Source: Massilia phosphatilytica
GTDB lineage: Bacteria; Pseudomonadota; Gammaproteobacteria; Burkholderiales; Burkholderiaceae_D
Assembly: GCF_002968015.1 (NCBI RefSeq)
Contig: NZ_PUIP01000004.1
Span: 248,001-312,000, forward strand
Direction: 5' to 3'
Length of the DNA: 64,000 bases
The first letter of the stretch is position 1, and each line of letters begins with the position of its first letter. Shown here one piece after another: positions 8,815 through 19,400 of the stretch. Below the pieces are notes generated by a model that was given only the letters and a program-made list of their open reading frames with translations, searched no databases and was not told where the DNA came from. A program made the position numbers and the translations under genes.

Positions 8815-11325
8815 ATGACCACCCATCGCAACCGCACGATCCGGTTCGCCGTCGCCTCCGCGCTGGCATTCGCCGCCCTGTGCGCAACGGCTGCGCCGCA
8901 GATCGAGTCCTGGCCGCACCTGAAGAGCGCGATCGCGCCGGACGCCGCCATCGAGGCGCGCGTGCGCGACATCGTCGGCCGCATGACGCTCGCGCAGAAG
9001 ATCGGCCAGATGACGCAAGCCGAACTCAAGGCCGTCACGCCGGACGACGTGCGCACGTACTATCTCGGCTCCGTGCTGAACGGCGGCGGCAGCTGGCCGC
9101 ACAACGACAAGCACGCACACGCCGCGGACTGGCTGAAGCTCGCGGACGCCTTTTATGACGCATCGATGGCGACGGACATGGCCATCAAGGTGCCGATGAT
9201 CTGGGGCACGGACGCCGTCCACGGCCACAACAACGTCTACGGCGCCACCATGTTCCCGCACAATATCGGCCTCGGCGCCGCGCGCGATCCCGAACTGGTG
9301 CAAGCCATCGGCGCCGCGACGGGCAAGGCCGTGCGCGCGACCGGCATCGCATGGGTCTTCGGCCCGACCGTCGCCGTCGTGCGCGACGACCGCTGGGGCC
9401 GGACGTACGAAAGTTTTTCGGAAGACCCGGCGCTCGTGCGGCGCCTGTCCGGTCCGTACGTGACGGGCCTGCAGGGCGCCCTGAAGGGCGACGCCAACGT
9501 CATCGCCAGCATCAAGCACTACATGGCCGACGGCGGCACGGAATTCGGCGTCAACATGGGCGTCGCGAAGGTCAGCGAGCGCGACATGATGAACATCCAT
9601 GCGCAAGGCTATTACGCCGGCATCGAGGCGGGCGCGCAGACCGTGATGGCCTCGTTCAATTCGTGGAACGACGTCGCGGCGGGCAAGGACCACGGCAAGG
9701 TGCACGGCAGCCGGTACATGCTCACCGACATCCTGAAGGACAAGATGGGCTTCGACGGCTTCGTCGTCACGGACTGGAACGGACACGCGGAAGTGCCGGG
9801 CTGCCGCAACGACAGCTGCGCGCAGGCCATCAATGCCGGCATCGACATGGTGATGGTGCCGAACGACTGGAAGGCATTCATCGCCAACACGGTGAAGGAT
9901 GTCGAAGCGGGCCGCATCCCGCTGGCGCGCATCGACGACGCCGTCAGCCGCATCGTGCGGGTCAAGCTGCGGGCCGGTGTCTTCGACAAGCGGCCGTCGC
10001 AATCGACATGGGCCGGCAAGGACGATGCGCTGCTCGCGAAGCACCTGGGCCGCCGCGCCGTGCGCGAATCGCTCGTGCTGCTGAAGAATGAAGGGCCCAC
10101 GCTGCCGCTGGCCACGACCAGGAGGATTCTCGTCGTGGGCAAGGCGGCCGACAGCATGGCGAACCAGACGGGCGGCTGGGCGCTGACCTGGCAGGGCACG
10201 GCGAACACGAATGCGGATTTCCCGAACGCGGAGACCATCCTGGCAGGCCTGAAGGCGGCAGGCGGCAACGTCACGTACAGCGCGGATGCGGCGGACGTCG
10301 ACCCGGGCAAGTTCGACGCCATCGTCGCCGTCATCGGCGAGGGTCCGTATTCGGAAGGGGATGGCGACATCGTCCCGTCCGGAACGCTGCGCCATTCGAG
10401 CCGCTATCCGGAAGACCTGGCCGTGCTGCAGAAAGTACACGGCAAGGGCAAGCCCGTCGTGACCGTGTTCCTGTCCGGCCGCCCGTTGTGGGTGAACGAC
10501 CTGCTGAACCTGTCGGACACGTTCATCGCCGCCTGGCTGCCCGGCACGGAAGGCAAGGGCGTCTCGGACCTGCTCGTCGCGGGTAAAGGCGCGAAGCCGT
10601 ATGAGTTCACGGGCAAGCTGTCGTTCTCGTGGCCGAAGACCGTGTGCCAGACGCCGCTGAACGTGGGCGACGCCGGCTATGCGCCGCTGTTCGTGTACGG
10701 CTATGGCCTGAAACGCGGCGAGCGTTCGCACATCGGCACGCTCGACGCGACGTATCCGGCCGGCGGGTGCAGCGCGTCCGATACCTACCCGGTGTATGGT
10801 CACGCGGACCGCGCCAGCTTCCCGCTGCGGATCGTCAGCGGCACGCAAACAGCGGCGCTGGGTGCGGACCTGAACGCGGGTACGAGCCTGCCGGGCATTG
10901 CGGTCGCCATCGCCCAGATCAAGACGCAGCAGGACGCGAAGCTCGTCACGTGGACGGCGCCGGCGATGTTTGAAGCGCACGGCGCCAGGCCGCTGGCACT
11001 GCCCGCCGCGCTGTCCGACAAGGGCGTGCTGCGCTTCGACACGATCGTGCAGCAGGCGCCGGCCGGCAAGGTGACGGTCGCAATGGCCTGCAGCGGCGCC
11101 GCCTGCGGCACGTCGCTGGATGCGACCCGGCTGTTCGCGCGCCTCGCGGGCAAGGGCCGGCAAGAGGTGGCGATCCCGCTGGCCTGCTTCCGTGCACGCG
11201 GTGTCGACCTGGCGCGCGTCGACACGCCGTTCCGTGTGACGAGCGACGGCCCGTTCGCGGCCGCCTTCGGCAACGTCGACGTGACCGCCGGCGCCGCCAC
11301 CGTCCGATGCGAGGACCTGCAATGA
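8815..11325 (+). CDS. Glycoside hydrolase family 3 beta-glucosidase/exo-beta-glucanase, secreted
   Basis: 836 residues. A Sec signal peptide covers about residues 1-24 (RNRTIRFAVASALAFAALC, cleavage near TAA). Domain A (TIM barrel) carries the nucleophile Asp320 in VVTDWNGHA; domain B follows (VLLKNEGPTLPL). The last 200 residues form an extra beta-domain of the kind seen in ExoP-like 1,3/1,4-beta-glucanases. The start at 8815 follows GGAGA at 8803-8807 and begins the signal peptide. It probably works in the periplasm or outer membrane on oligosaccharides from cellulose, laminarin or mixed-linkage glucan. It is followed 65 bases on by the sugar symporter, likely in one transcript. Confidence 0.94.
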   Translation: MTTHRNRTIRFAVASALAFAALCATAAPQIESWPHLKSAIAPDAAIEARVRDIVGRMTLAQKIGQMTQAELKAVTPDDVRTYYLGSVLNGGGSWPHNDKHAHAADWLKLADAFYDASMATDMAIKVPMIWGTDAVHGHNNVYGATMFPHNIGLGAARDPELVQAIGAATGKAVRATGIAWVFGPTVAVVRDDRWGRTYESFSEDPALVRRLSGPYVTGLQGALKGDANVIASIKHYMADGGTEFGVNMGVAKVSERDMMNIHAQGYYAGIEAGAQTVMASFNSWNDVAAGKDHGKVHGSRYMLTDILKDKMGFDGFVVTDWNGHAEVPGCRNDSCAQAINAGIDMVMVPNDWKAFIANTVKDVEAGRIPLARIDDAVSRIVRVKLRAGVFDKRPSQSTWAGKDDALLAKHLGRRAVRESLVLLKNEGPTLPLATTRRILVVGKAADSMANQTGGWALTWQGTANTNADFPNAETILAGLKAAGGNVTYSADAADVDPGKFDAIVAVIGEGPYSEGDGDIVPSGTLRHSSRYPEDLAVLQKVHGKGKPVVTVFLSGRPLWVNDLLNLSDTFIAAWLPGTEGKGVSDLLVAGKGAKPYEFTGKLSFSWPKTVCQTPLNVGDAGYAPLFVYGYGLKRGERSHIGTLDATYPAGGCSASDTYPVYGHADRASFPLRIVSGTQTAALGADLNAGTSLPGIAVAIAQIKTQQDAKLVTWTAPAMFEAHGARPLALPAALSDKGVLRFDTIVQQAPAGKVTVAMACSGAACGTSLDATRLFARLAGKGRQEVAIPLACFRARGVDLARVDTPFRVTSDGPFAAAFGNVDVTAGAATVRCEDLQ

Positions 11326-11390
11326 GCGGATTGCGCGGCGTGGCCGCGCTGCTCGACGCCGCAACACAACAATCATAACGAGGAGACCTC

Positions 11391-12650
11391 ATGGCAGCTT
11401 CCCCCAACCCGTCCGCGACCGTCGCGGCGGGATCTTCCGCCACCACGACGAACACCGGACCACTCGTCATCGTCACGATCCTGTTCTTCATGTGGGGCCT
11501 GCTCACGTCGCTGAACGACGTACTGATCCCGCACCTGAAGGCGATCTACACGTTGAACTACGTCCAGGCGATGCTCGTGCAGTTCTGCTTTTTCGGCGCC
11601 TACTTCATCGTGTCGCTGCCGGCCGGCGCGCTGATCCGCCGCATCGGCTACCAGAAGGGCGCCGTCACGGGCCTCCTGATCGCGGCGGGCGGTTGCGCGC
11701 TGTTCTATCCGGCGGCGCAGGGCGGCTACGGCCTGTTCCTGTTCGCGTTCTTCGTGCTGGCGGCCGGCATCACGATCCTGCAGGTGGCCGCGAACCCGTA
11801 CGTCACGGTGCTCGGCCCGGCGGCCACGGCATCGAGCCGCCTGACGCTCACGCAGGCCTTCAACTCGCTCGGCACGACGGTGGGCCCGGCGGTGGGCGGC
11901 GTGCTGATCCTGGCGGGCGCTGGCAGCGTCGCGGCGGACCAGGCGGCCGCGGTGCAGGGCCCCTATCTTGCGCTGGCGGCGGCGCTGGCGATCCTCGCCG
12001 TGCTGTTCGCGCTGGCCCGGCTGCCGCGCATCGATCATGCGGACGCGGACACGCCTACCGCGGGCGGGGTCGGTTCCGCGCTGGAATACCGCCACCTCGT
12101 GCTGGGCGCCGCCGCGATCTTCCTGTACGTGGGCGGTGAAGTCAGCATCGGCAGCTTCCTCGTCAACTTCCTGGGCGAGGCCAGCGTGGCCGGCATGCCG
12201 GCGGCGCAGGCGGCCAGCTATGTCAGCGTGTACTGGGGCGGGGCGCTGATCGGCCGCTTCATCGGCTTTGCCGTGATGCGCGTCGTCAGCCCGGGCAAGG
12301 CGCTCGCGTTCAACGCGCTTGCCGCCATCGTGCTCGTGCTCGCCGCGATCTTCGGCCGGGGCCAGGCCGCGATGTGGGCGATCCTCGCCGTCGGCTTGTG
12401 CAATTCGATCATGTTCCCGACGATCTTCAGCATGGCGCTGCACGGGCTCGGACGCCACACGGGGCAGGGCTCCGGCATCCTGTGCATGGCCATCGTGGGC
12501 GGCGCCATCGTGCCGTTCCTGCAAGGTTGGCTGGCGGACCACATCGGCGTGCAGCCGTCGTTCTTCGTGCCCGCGGCGTGCTATGGCTTCATCCTGTTCT
12601 TCGGCGTGAAGTATGCGAACCTGCATCGCCAGGGGGCGACCACCGCCTGA
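11391..12650 (+). CDS. Sugar MFS transporter, fucose/glucose-galactose H+ symporter (FHS) type
   Basis: 419 residues with 12 predicted helices. The first helix reads [20 protein letters not shown], a hallmark of the FucP/GluP group, as is [14 protein letters not shown] near residue 125. An N-terminal tail of about 24 residues rich in Ala, Ser and Thr precedes it. AGGAGA at 11381-11386 supports the ATG. Placed after two beta-glucosidases, it most likely takes up the glucose released by the GH3 enzyme, working beside the ABC importer. Confidence 0.92.
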   Translation: MAASPNPSATVAAGSSATTTNTGPLVIVTILFFMWGLLTSLNDVLIPHLKAIYTLNYVQAMLVQFCFFGAYFIVSLPAGALIRRIGYQKGAVTGLLIAAGGCALFYPAAQGGYGLFLFAFFVLAAGITILQVAANPYVTVLGPAATASSRLTLTQAFNSLGTTVGPAVGGVLILAGAGSVAADQAAAVQGPYLALAAALAILAVLFALARLPRIDHADADTPTAGGVGSALEYRHLVLGAAAIFLYVGGEVSIGSFLVNFLGEASVAGMPAAQAASYVSVYWGGALIGRFIGFAVMRVVSPGKALAFNALAAIVLVLAAIFGRGQAAMWAILAVGLCNSIMFPTIFSMALHGLGRHTGQGSGILCMAIVGGAIVPFLQGWLADHIGVQPSFFVPAACYGFILFFGVKYANLHRQGATTA

Positions 12651-12695
12651 GGCTGGCCATGCCGGCGGGTTTTGCAGTAGAATGCCGGCATCCCA

Positions 12696-12815
12696 TGGGG
12701 GAGTAGCCTGCTTCCGTTTGCGCGGAAGTTCCCGTATCAACATACTCGCCGGCGTTCGCCTTCAAGGCAACCGGCGTGGTACGGGCAGCCGTTTCGGTTG
12801 GCAAGACCTTTGGTA
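12696..12815 (+). promoter_or_regulatory. yybP-ykoY manganese riboswitch
   Basis: The leader of mntP carries the conserved blocks of this Mn2+-sensing class in order: GGGGAGTAG at 12697-12705, a hairpin CTTCCG...CGGAAG, ACATACTCG at 12740-12748, a GCCGG...CCGGC pairing, and GCAAGACCTTTGG at 12801-12813. E. coli mntP and alx have the same arrangement. The last bases, with the repeats GGCATGCCT and GGTATGCCT further on, could form the expression platform controlling access to the mntP start at 12876. Limits are approximate; a possible -10 TAGAAT lies at 12679-12684. Confidence 0.85.
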
Positions 12816-12875
12816 TGCCTGCGCGTTCATCGGGCCGCGCCGGCATGCCTTTGCGTTTGCCCGACTGGAACCACG

Positions 12876-13445
12876 ATGAATCTCCTCGCCACCGCCGCAC
12901 TCGCCCTCGCCATGTCCACCGACGCATTCGCCGTTGCCGTCGGCAAGGGCGCCGCGCTGCAACGTCCCCATCTCCGCGAAGCCCTGCGCACGGGCGCCAT
13001 CTTCGGCGTCATCGAAGGCCTCACGCCCGTCATCGGCTGGGCGCTGGGCCACTGGGCGGCGCCGTACGTCGAGGCATGGGACCACTGGATCGCGTTCACG
13101 TTGCTGGGCGTCCTCGGCCTGCGCATGATGCGCGAGGGCTTGTCCGGCGCGGACGACGACGAAGACGACATGCCGACGAGCCACTCGTTCTGGCTGCTGG
13201 CGGTCGCGGGCTTTGCGACGAGCATCGATGCGATGGCCGTCGGCGTGGGCCTCGCGTTCATCGACGCGAACATCGTCACGACGGCCGGTGCGATCGGCCT
13301 GTCGACGTTCATCATGGTGACGCTCGGCGTGATGGTGGGCCGCGGCCTCGGCAGGCTGGTGGGCAAGCGCGCCGAGGTCGTGGGCGGGCTCGTACTGATC
13401 GCGATCGGGTCGCTGATCCTGTACGAGCACCTCGGTCACGGCTGA
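12876..13445 (+). CDS. mntP: Manganese efflux pump MntP
   Basis: 189 residues, almost the length of E. coli MntP (188), with six short membrane helices in two related halves. The first half has [16 protein letters not shown] and the second [17 protein letters not shown]; the paired Asp residues in the two similar motifs are the ones implicated in metal binding. The central loop is acidic (ADDDEDD). I take ATG 12876 because the first helix begins there; earlier in-frame codons lie inside the riboswitch. It exports Mn2+ when the cell is overloaded. Its last ten bases overlap the end of the haemagglutinin gene on the other strand. Confidence 0.93.
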   Translation: MNLLATAALALAMSTDAFAVAVGKGAALQRPHLREALRTGAIFGVIEGLTPVIGWALGHWAAPYVEAWDHWIAFTLLGVLGLRMMREGLSGADDDEDDMPTSHSFWLLAVAGFATSIDAMAVGVGLAFIDANIVTTAGAIGLSTFIMVTLGVMVGRGLGRLVGKRAEVVGGLVLIAIGSLILYEHLGHG

Positions 13446-16400
13446 CCGGTCTTCACCTCCACGCCCTTGCCGGCTTCCAGCGTGGCTTTGGTGGACGTCG
13501 TCTTCTTGTCGCTGGAATGGCCGCCTTCCACGGTGGCCATGCCGGCGCCGCTCGACTTGCCGTCCTTGCTACCGCCCGAGACGCCGATGCCGGCCGCGAA
13601 GCCCGAACTCGTGGTGCTGCTCGTGCTCTTCGCGTCCTTCAACTCGACCGCGCCACCGGCCACCGTCGCCGCGCCGCCGGCCTTCAGTTGCGTGCCCTCG
13701 AAGCTGGCCTTGTCGCCCGCGCTCAGGGTCAGGTTGCTGCCCGATCTGACGCTCCCGGTGACGGCCTGGTTCGACGTGCTGGTGTCGTTCTGGAAGCCGC
13801 CACCCAACGTCAGGCCCCCGCCGCTTTCGCCACCCTTGCCACCCTTGCCACCACCGCCCGAGACCTGGACGCCAGCCTGGAACGAGCTGGAACTGCTGGA
13901 CGAACTGCTTTCGTTGCGGGCCGCGTCCATCGTCAGCTTGCCGCCCGCGCCGACAGTGGCATCGCCCTTGGCCGCGATATCCGTGCCTTCGAAGCGCGCG
14001 TCGCCCTGCGTCTTGATGACGAGGCCCGCGCCCGACTGGATGCCGCCCGTGACGGCCGTCGACGAGCGGGCGCTGTCGCTGGCCTTGTCGAAGCCGCCGC
14101 TGGCGCCGCCCTCGACGGTCTTGGAGCCCAGGCCGACACCGACGTTCGCGGCGGCGTTGATCGTCTGCTCGCTGGCGCTGCTGCTGGACGTGTCGTGCGC
14201 CGCCTTGTAGTCCAGCGATTGCGCGCCGATCTCGACACCCTTGTCGCCTTTGATGTTCGTGCCTTCCATCGTCGTCGCGCCGGATGAGGTGCTCGTGACC
14301 TTGCCGCCCGCGCGGATGTTGGACACCACGGCCGTGCTGCTATTCGAGCTGGACGACGATTGCGTGCCCGTGTACTGCGCCTCGATGCCGACGCTGACAC
14401 CGGCCCCGGACGCACCCGGCGCGCCAGTGGCGCCCGCGTCCGCGCTGGCTTCCGCGTACACGCCGATGCGGGCTTCGTGCGACGACGCGTTGGAGGACGT
14501 CCAGCCGGTGTTCGCCGCCGCCTTGCTGTCGATCGTGGTGGCCGTCTGGGTGAAGTTGCCGGCCGCGTCGATGTTCGTCCCGATGTCGGTGATGTTGCCC
14601 GTGGCCGTGCGGGTGATGTCGCCGTTGCCCGAACGGATCGACGACACCTGCGCCGTCGTCGTCCCGGAGGCGTCGGTCGCTTCCGAGTGGCGTACCTGCA
14701 CGCCTTCGCCAGCCTTGGCACTCGCCGAGGCCGCGCCGCCGCCGCCCAGCATGCCGTTCGACGCACTGGCCTTGGCCTTGGCGTCGCCGCTGTAGTACAG
14801 GCCGGCCGACGTCTTCGTCGTCGTGGTGCTCGTCTGGTCGATGTCGGTCGCCGCCGTGAACGCCATGTCCTTCGCCTTCAGTGCGACGCCGTTCTCGCCG
14901 CCGAGCTCCGAACCCTGGACGGTCAGCTTGTCCTTCGCGTTGATGTTCAACTTGCCGTTCGCGTTGATCGTCGTGCCGTTGTTGTGGACGTTCAGGCTGT
15001 CAGTCTGCGTGGTCTTCGTGCGGATGAAGTCGACCGTCGTATCGAAGCTGGCACCGGCTTCGGCGCCGGCGCCGGTCACCATGCCGGTGCGTGCGCCGGC
15101 ACTGGCCGACGCTTCGTTGTTCGAGTCCGCGTACAGGCCGATCTGCGTGGTCGACGTCTTGCTGCTGGAGACGTGCACGTCCTGCGATGCGAGCACGTTG
15201 ACGTTCCTCGCATCCAGGTTCGTGTCGCCGCCCGTGTTCACCTTGGCACCCTGCAGCGTGATGTCCTTGTCGGCCTTCACGCTCAAGTCCTTGCCCACGT
15301 TGATTTCCGAACCCACGGCGCGCGCATTGTAGTCATACGTGTTCGTCGTCTTCGTCTCCGCCAGCGTGACACCAGCGCTGCCGGACGCGCTGGCGCCCGC
15401 ATGCGCTTCCGCGCCGATTCCGGCGCCGGCCTTGCTGCCGACGCCTTTGCCCGCCGATGCACCCGCGCCCGCCGCCGTGTCGCCGCCGGCGCCGTCCAGC
15501 TTGAGGAAGCTCGTCGTCTTCGTCGTCGTGGTCGTGCGGTCGACGTCCTGGCCCGCGAGGACCTGCACCTGGCCCGCCTGGATGTCGGCGCCGCCGCCGA
15601 CGTTCAGCTTCGAGCCCTGCAGGGTGAGGGTGTCGCCGCTCTTGATGGCGGCATTCCCCTTGACGTCGATACCGGCCGCCACGTTACGGCCCTGGAAGGT
15701 GTCGGTGGTCGTCGACGTGTTGCCGAACAGGCCGCCGCCCACGCCGAGGCCCGAGTGTTCGGAATAGCTCGTCGTTTCACGGGTGTCCTGGCGCGAGATG
15801 ACATTGACGTTGCCCGTGGCGTCCAGCGCCAGGTCGCCGCCGACCTTGACCTGCGAGCCCGCGATGGTGGTGTCGCCGCCGCTCTTGATCTTGAGGTTGC
15901 CGCCGCTCGCCAGGTTCGACCCGATATTGGTCGTCGTGGCGAGGCCGCTGCCGCTGCCCGACCCGCCCAGCAGGCCGGCGCTGCGGTGCATGGTGGCGTC
16001 GGCGGTCGTGTTCTGGATCGTGTCGAACGTAACGTTCCCGCCCGCTGCCAGGCTCGCGTCGCCGCCCGCCTTGACGTCGGCGCCCTTGACGGTGATGTCC
16101 TTCGCCGCGTCGAGATTCAGTTTGCCCGTGCTTTCGATGCCGGCGGCCGCGCCGATCGTCGTGCGCGCGAAGTCCTTGCCGCCGCGCGTCTCGGCCACGG
16201 TCTGGTTGACAATGCTCCCCTCGGTCGACTTCAACGAGACGTCGCCGCCCTTGATCTTGCCGCCCGTGTTCGTGATGTCGCCCTTGGCCGTGATATCGAG
16301 CTTGTCGCCCTTGATCGTGCCGCCCGTGTTCGACACCGTGCCGGCGTCGATCTTCATGTTGGTGGCCGAGATCACCGGGCCGCCGCCTTCGATGGCATCC

Positions 16401-19400
16401 TTCGTCGACCTGGCGAGGTAGACGACCGGCGCGACGACCTTCTGGCCGCCCACGACGGTTTCCACCATCCACACCATGTCTTCCGTCAGGTTCGCGACCT
16501 GGTCCGCGCTCGGCGCCTGGCCGTACACGAGGCCCAGCTTGCCGGCCTGGCTGGACGCGTTGTCCATCAGCGCCTGCATCTGCGCCGCTTCGCTGGCCAT
16601 GCCCTTGAGGACGTTGGCGCCGGTCTGGGCGATCAACTGGTCGCGCACGAGCTTCGCTTCGTAGTTGGCATCGCCCAGGCGCCTGATTTCCTTGTCGGGG
16701 TTGATGTTCAGGAGCTTGGTCAGGTAGTCCGAGCCCACCGAGTTGCTGCCCGCGCCGAACAGCGGATTCGTCTCGACGAGGTAGTGTGAGTTCGGGTCCT
16801 TGGCCGTGACGAAGTAGCCGTTCGGGTTCGTCGGCAGATTCAGGTTCAGGCCCTGGAACTGCTGCGCCGGCGCGGCCGCAACGGTCTGCGTCTTCGCGTT
16901 CGCCGGCAGTTTGCTGACGAGTGCCTTGAACGTGCTGCCCAGCGGCGTACCTGCGAGCGGATCGGCCGCGACGGCACTGTCGGCGCCCACGGCCTGCGCC
17001 TGGGTGCCCTGCTGGTACGGCGAACCGAGGTTCATCAGGCTGCCGCCGGCGAAGGTGAGGTTGGTCGCATAGATGCCGGCCTTCCATTTCTGCGTCACGT
17101 GGCGGCCCGTCTCCATCAGGTGCGCGGCCGCCTGGGCCGCGCCGGCGCTGCCGGCCGAACCCGTGAAGCAGCCGCCGTCGTTGCAGCCATACTGGCTGTC
17201 CGTCGTCGGGTAGCTGTAGTAGTACTCGTCGTCGGCGATGAGGTGGCCGATCTTGGTCATGTGCCAGCGGCGCGCGTAGTCGATCTGTTCCAGGTGCAGG
17301 TCGGTGTTGGTGAATGCGCCGCTGCCGCTGATGTTGACGTTCGGTGCCGAGATCAGCGACGCCTGGTTCACGCCCGACTGGCCGTAGTGGATGTTGATCG
17401 TGCGGGCCGCGATGACCTGGCCGAACTGCGTGGGCATCGCGCCGTCGAGCCCCTGGATCCAGTTCACGCTCTGCGCCCACGTGACGAGGTGGTCGCAGCC
17501 CGAGCTGAGGAATGCGCAATTGCCTTCCCAGTCGTACGGCGTGGTGACGCCGCCGTTGATGACCTGGGCGATGATCACGTTCGGTATCCGGCCCGTCGGC
17601 AGGTTGTTGAACGCATCGGTCGTCGTGATCGTCGTGTCGCGCAGCGCGATCACGGTATTGTAGTTGTTGAAGGTGCCGGCGGCGACCTCGATGTCGTTCG
17701 CGTCCATCGTGCCGGTCATCGTGTTGTTGACCACCTGGCCGGTGGCGTTCACGGTCAGCTTGCCCCCCGCGTATAGCGCGCCGGCGTTGTCGAAGCCCGC
17801 GCCGCCCGCGCTCGTCGTCAGGTTCGCTTCGGACGAGATGCCGCCCGTGTTCGTGTTGTCGAGGCGGGGCGCCGTCACGGCCAGGTCGCCGGCCGTGTGG
17901 ATGGCGCCTTCGTTGCGGAGACTCCCCGTGGCGGTGATCGTGCTCGCGCTGCCGTCCATGCCGGTCAGGATCACGGCGCCGCTGCCCTGATTGACGATGT
18001 CCGCGCCGCTCAGCGTCGCTGCGCCGTTGGACTGGATGCGGCCCTGGTTCGTCAGGGTGGCGGCGTACACGCCGAGGGTGTCGCCGAACAGCGTGCCGCT
18101 GCTGGTCACGTAGGCTGCGGCGGCGGAAGGGGCACCCACGTTCAGCGCCGCGGCGGCCTGGATGCGGCCGCTGTTGGTGACACCGAAGCCCGTCGCGCCG
18201 GTGAGCGTCACGCCGGCCTGCCCGATGATCTTGCCGCTGTTGTCGAGCGTCGTCGCCATTGCCAGCGCCAGCGCATCCCGTGCCTGCACCTGGCTGCTGT
18301 TGACGATGCCGCCGGTGCGGCTGGCGAGGCTCGCGGTGCCGCCCGATGCCGCGGTGCCGCCGTTGGTGATGGTGCCGGCACGCAGGTCCAGGGCCGCGCC
18401 GGCGCCCGTCGCCTGCACGACCGCGGTGTTGGCGAGGGCCCCGGCGACGTCGATCGTCACGTTCGTCTCGCCCTGGGCGGTGCCGCTGTTGGTGAAGCTG
18501 GCAGCGCGCCCGTTCAACGTGCGGCCGGACAGCAGGGACGTGGCACCGGCATTGGCGATCGCTTGCGTGGCCGCGACGTCGAGCCCCGTGGCGGCCTTGA
18601 TCTGGCCATTGTTCTGCAGGTCGCCCGCGGTCGCGGCGAGGCTGGCGGCATCCACCGCCCGGATCGTGCCGCCGTTGCCGACCGACGCGCCGAGCAGGGT
18701 CACGCTGCCGCCAGTCACCGTCGTCTCGATCAGGCCGGACGTCGTGAGGGAACCGGTGGCGTTCACGGTCGCGTTCTTGCCTGCGCTGATCGCGCCGCCG
18801 TTGACGAACTTGCCCGCATGCGCCGTGAAATTACTGGCGGTCTGCATGACACTCCTCGCGTCGGCATTCAGGAGCGTGGTCGCGGCGTCCAGGTCCAGGT
18901 TGCGGGCGGCGATGACCTGGCCGGTGTTGGTCAGCATGCCGGTCGTCGACTCGAGACTCGCGCTGCCGCCCGCCTGCACGGTGCCGCCGTTCGCGACGGA
19001 GCCGCCGGTCAGGACCAGGCTGCCGCTCGGGCCGAGCGTCTGGATCGCGTTGGTGTTGGCGAGCGCGCCGCCCGCGGTGACGAACAAGTCGGTACCGGCC
19101 TGGATCGTGCCCGCGTTGGCGACATCGCGCGCCGTGATCAGCGCGGCATTCCGGCCCAGCAGGGCGCTGTCGGCGCCGTCGTTGGTGACGCCGGTGCCGG
19201 CCGTGACGGTCAGGGAGGCGCCCTGGACCAGCGCGCGGTTCACGACATCCGCAGAACTCTGCAGGGTGGCCGCGCCGGCGGCGGCGACGGTGCCCGTGTT
19301 GGCGATGCTGCCGGCTTGCACCGTCAGCCTGCCGTCCGCGCCGCCGTCGGCCGCGGCCGTGGTCAGCAGTTTGCCGCTGTTGGCGGCCGTGCCCGCGATC

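Noticed and set aside
12776..14287. Long plus-strand frame covering mntP and the end of the haemagglutinin gene
   Set aside because: Out of frame with mntP and antisense to the exoprotein; Arg-rich shadow.
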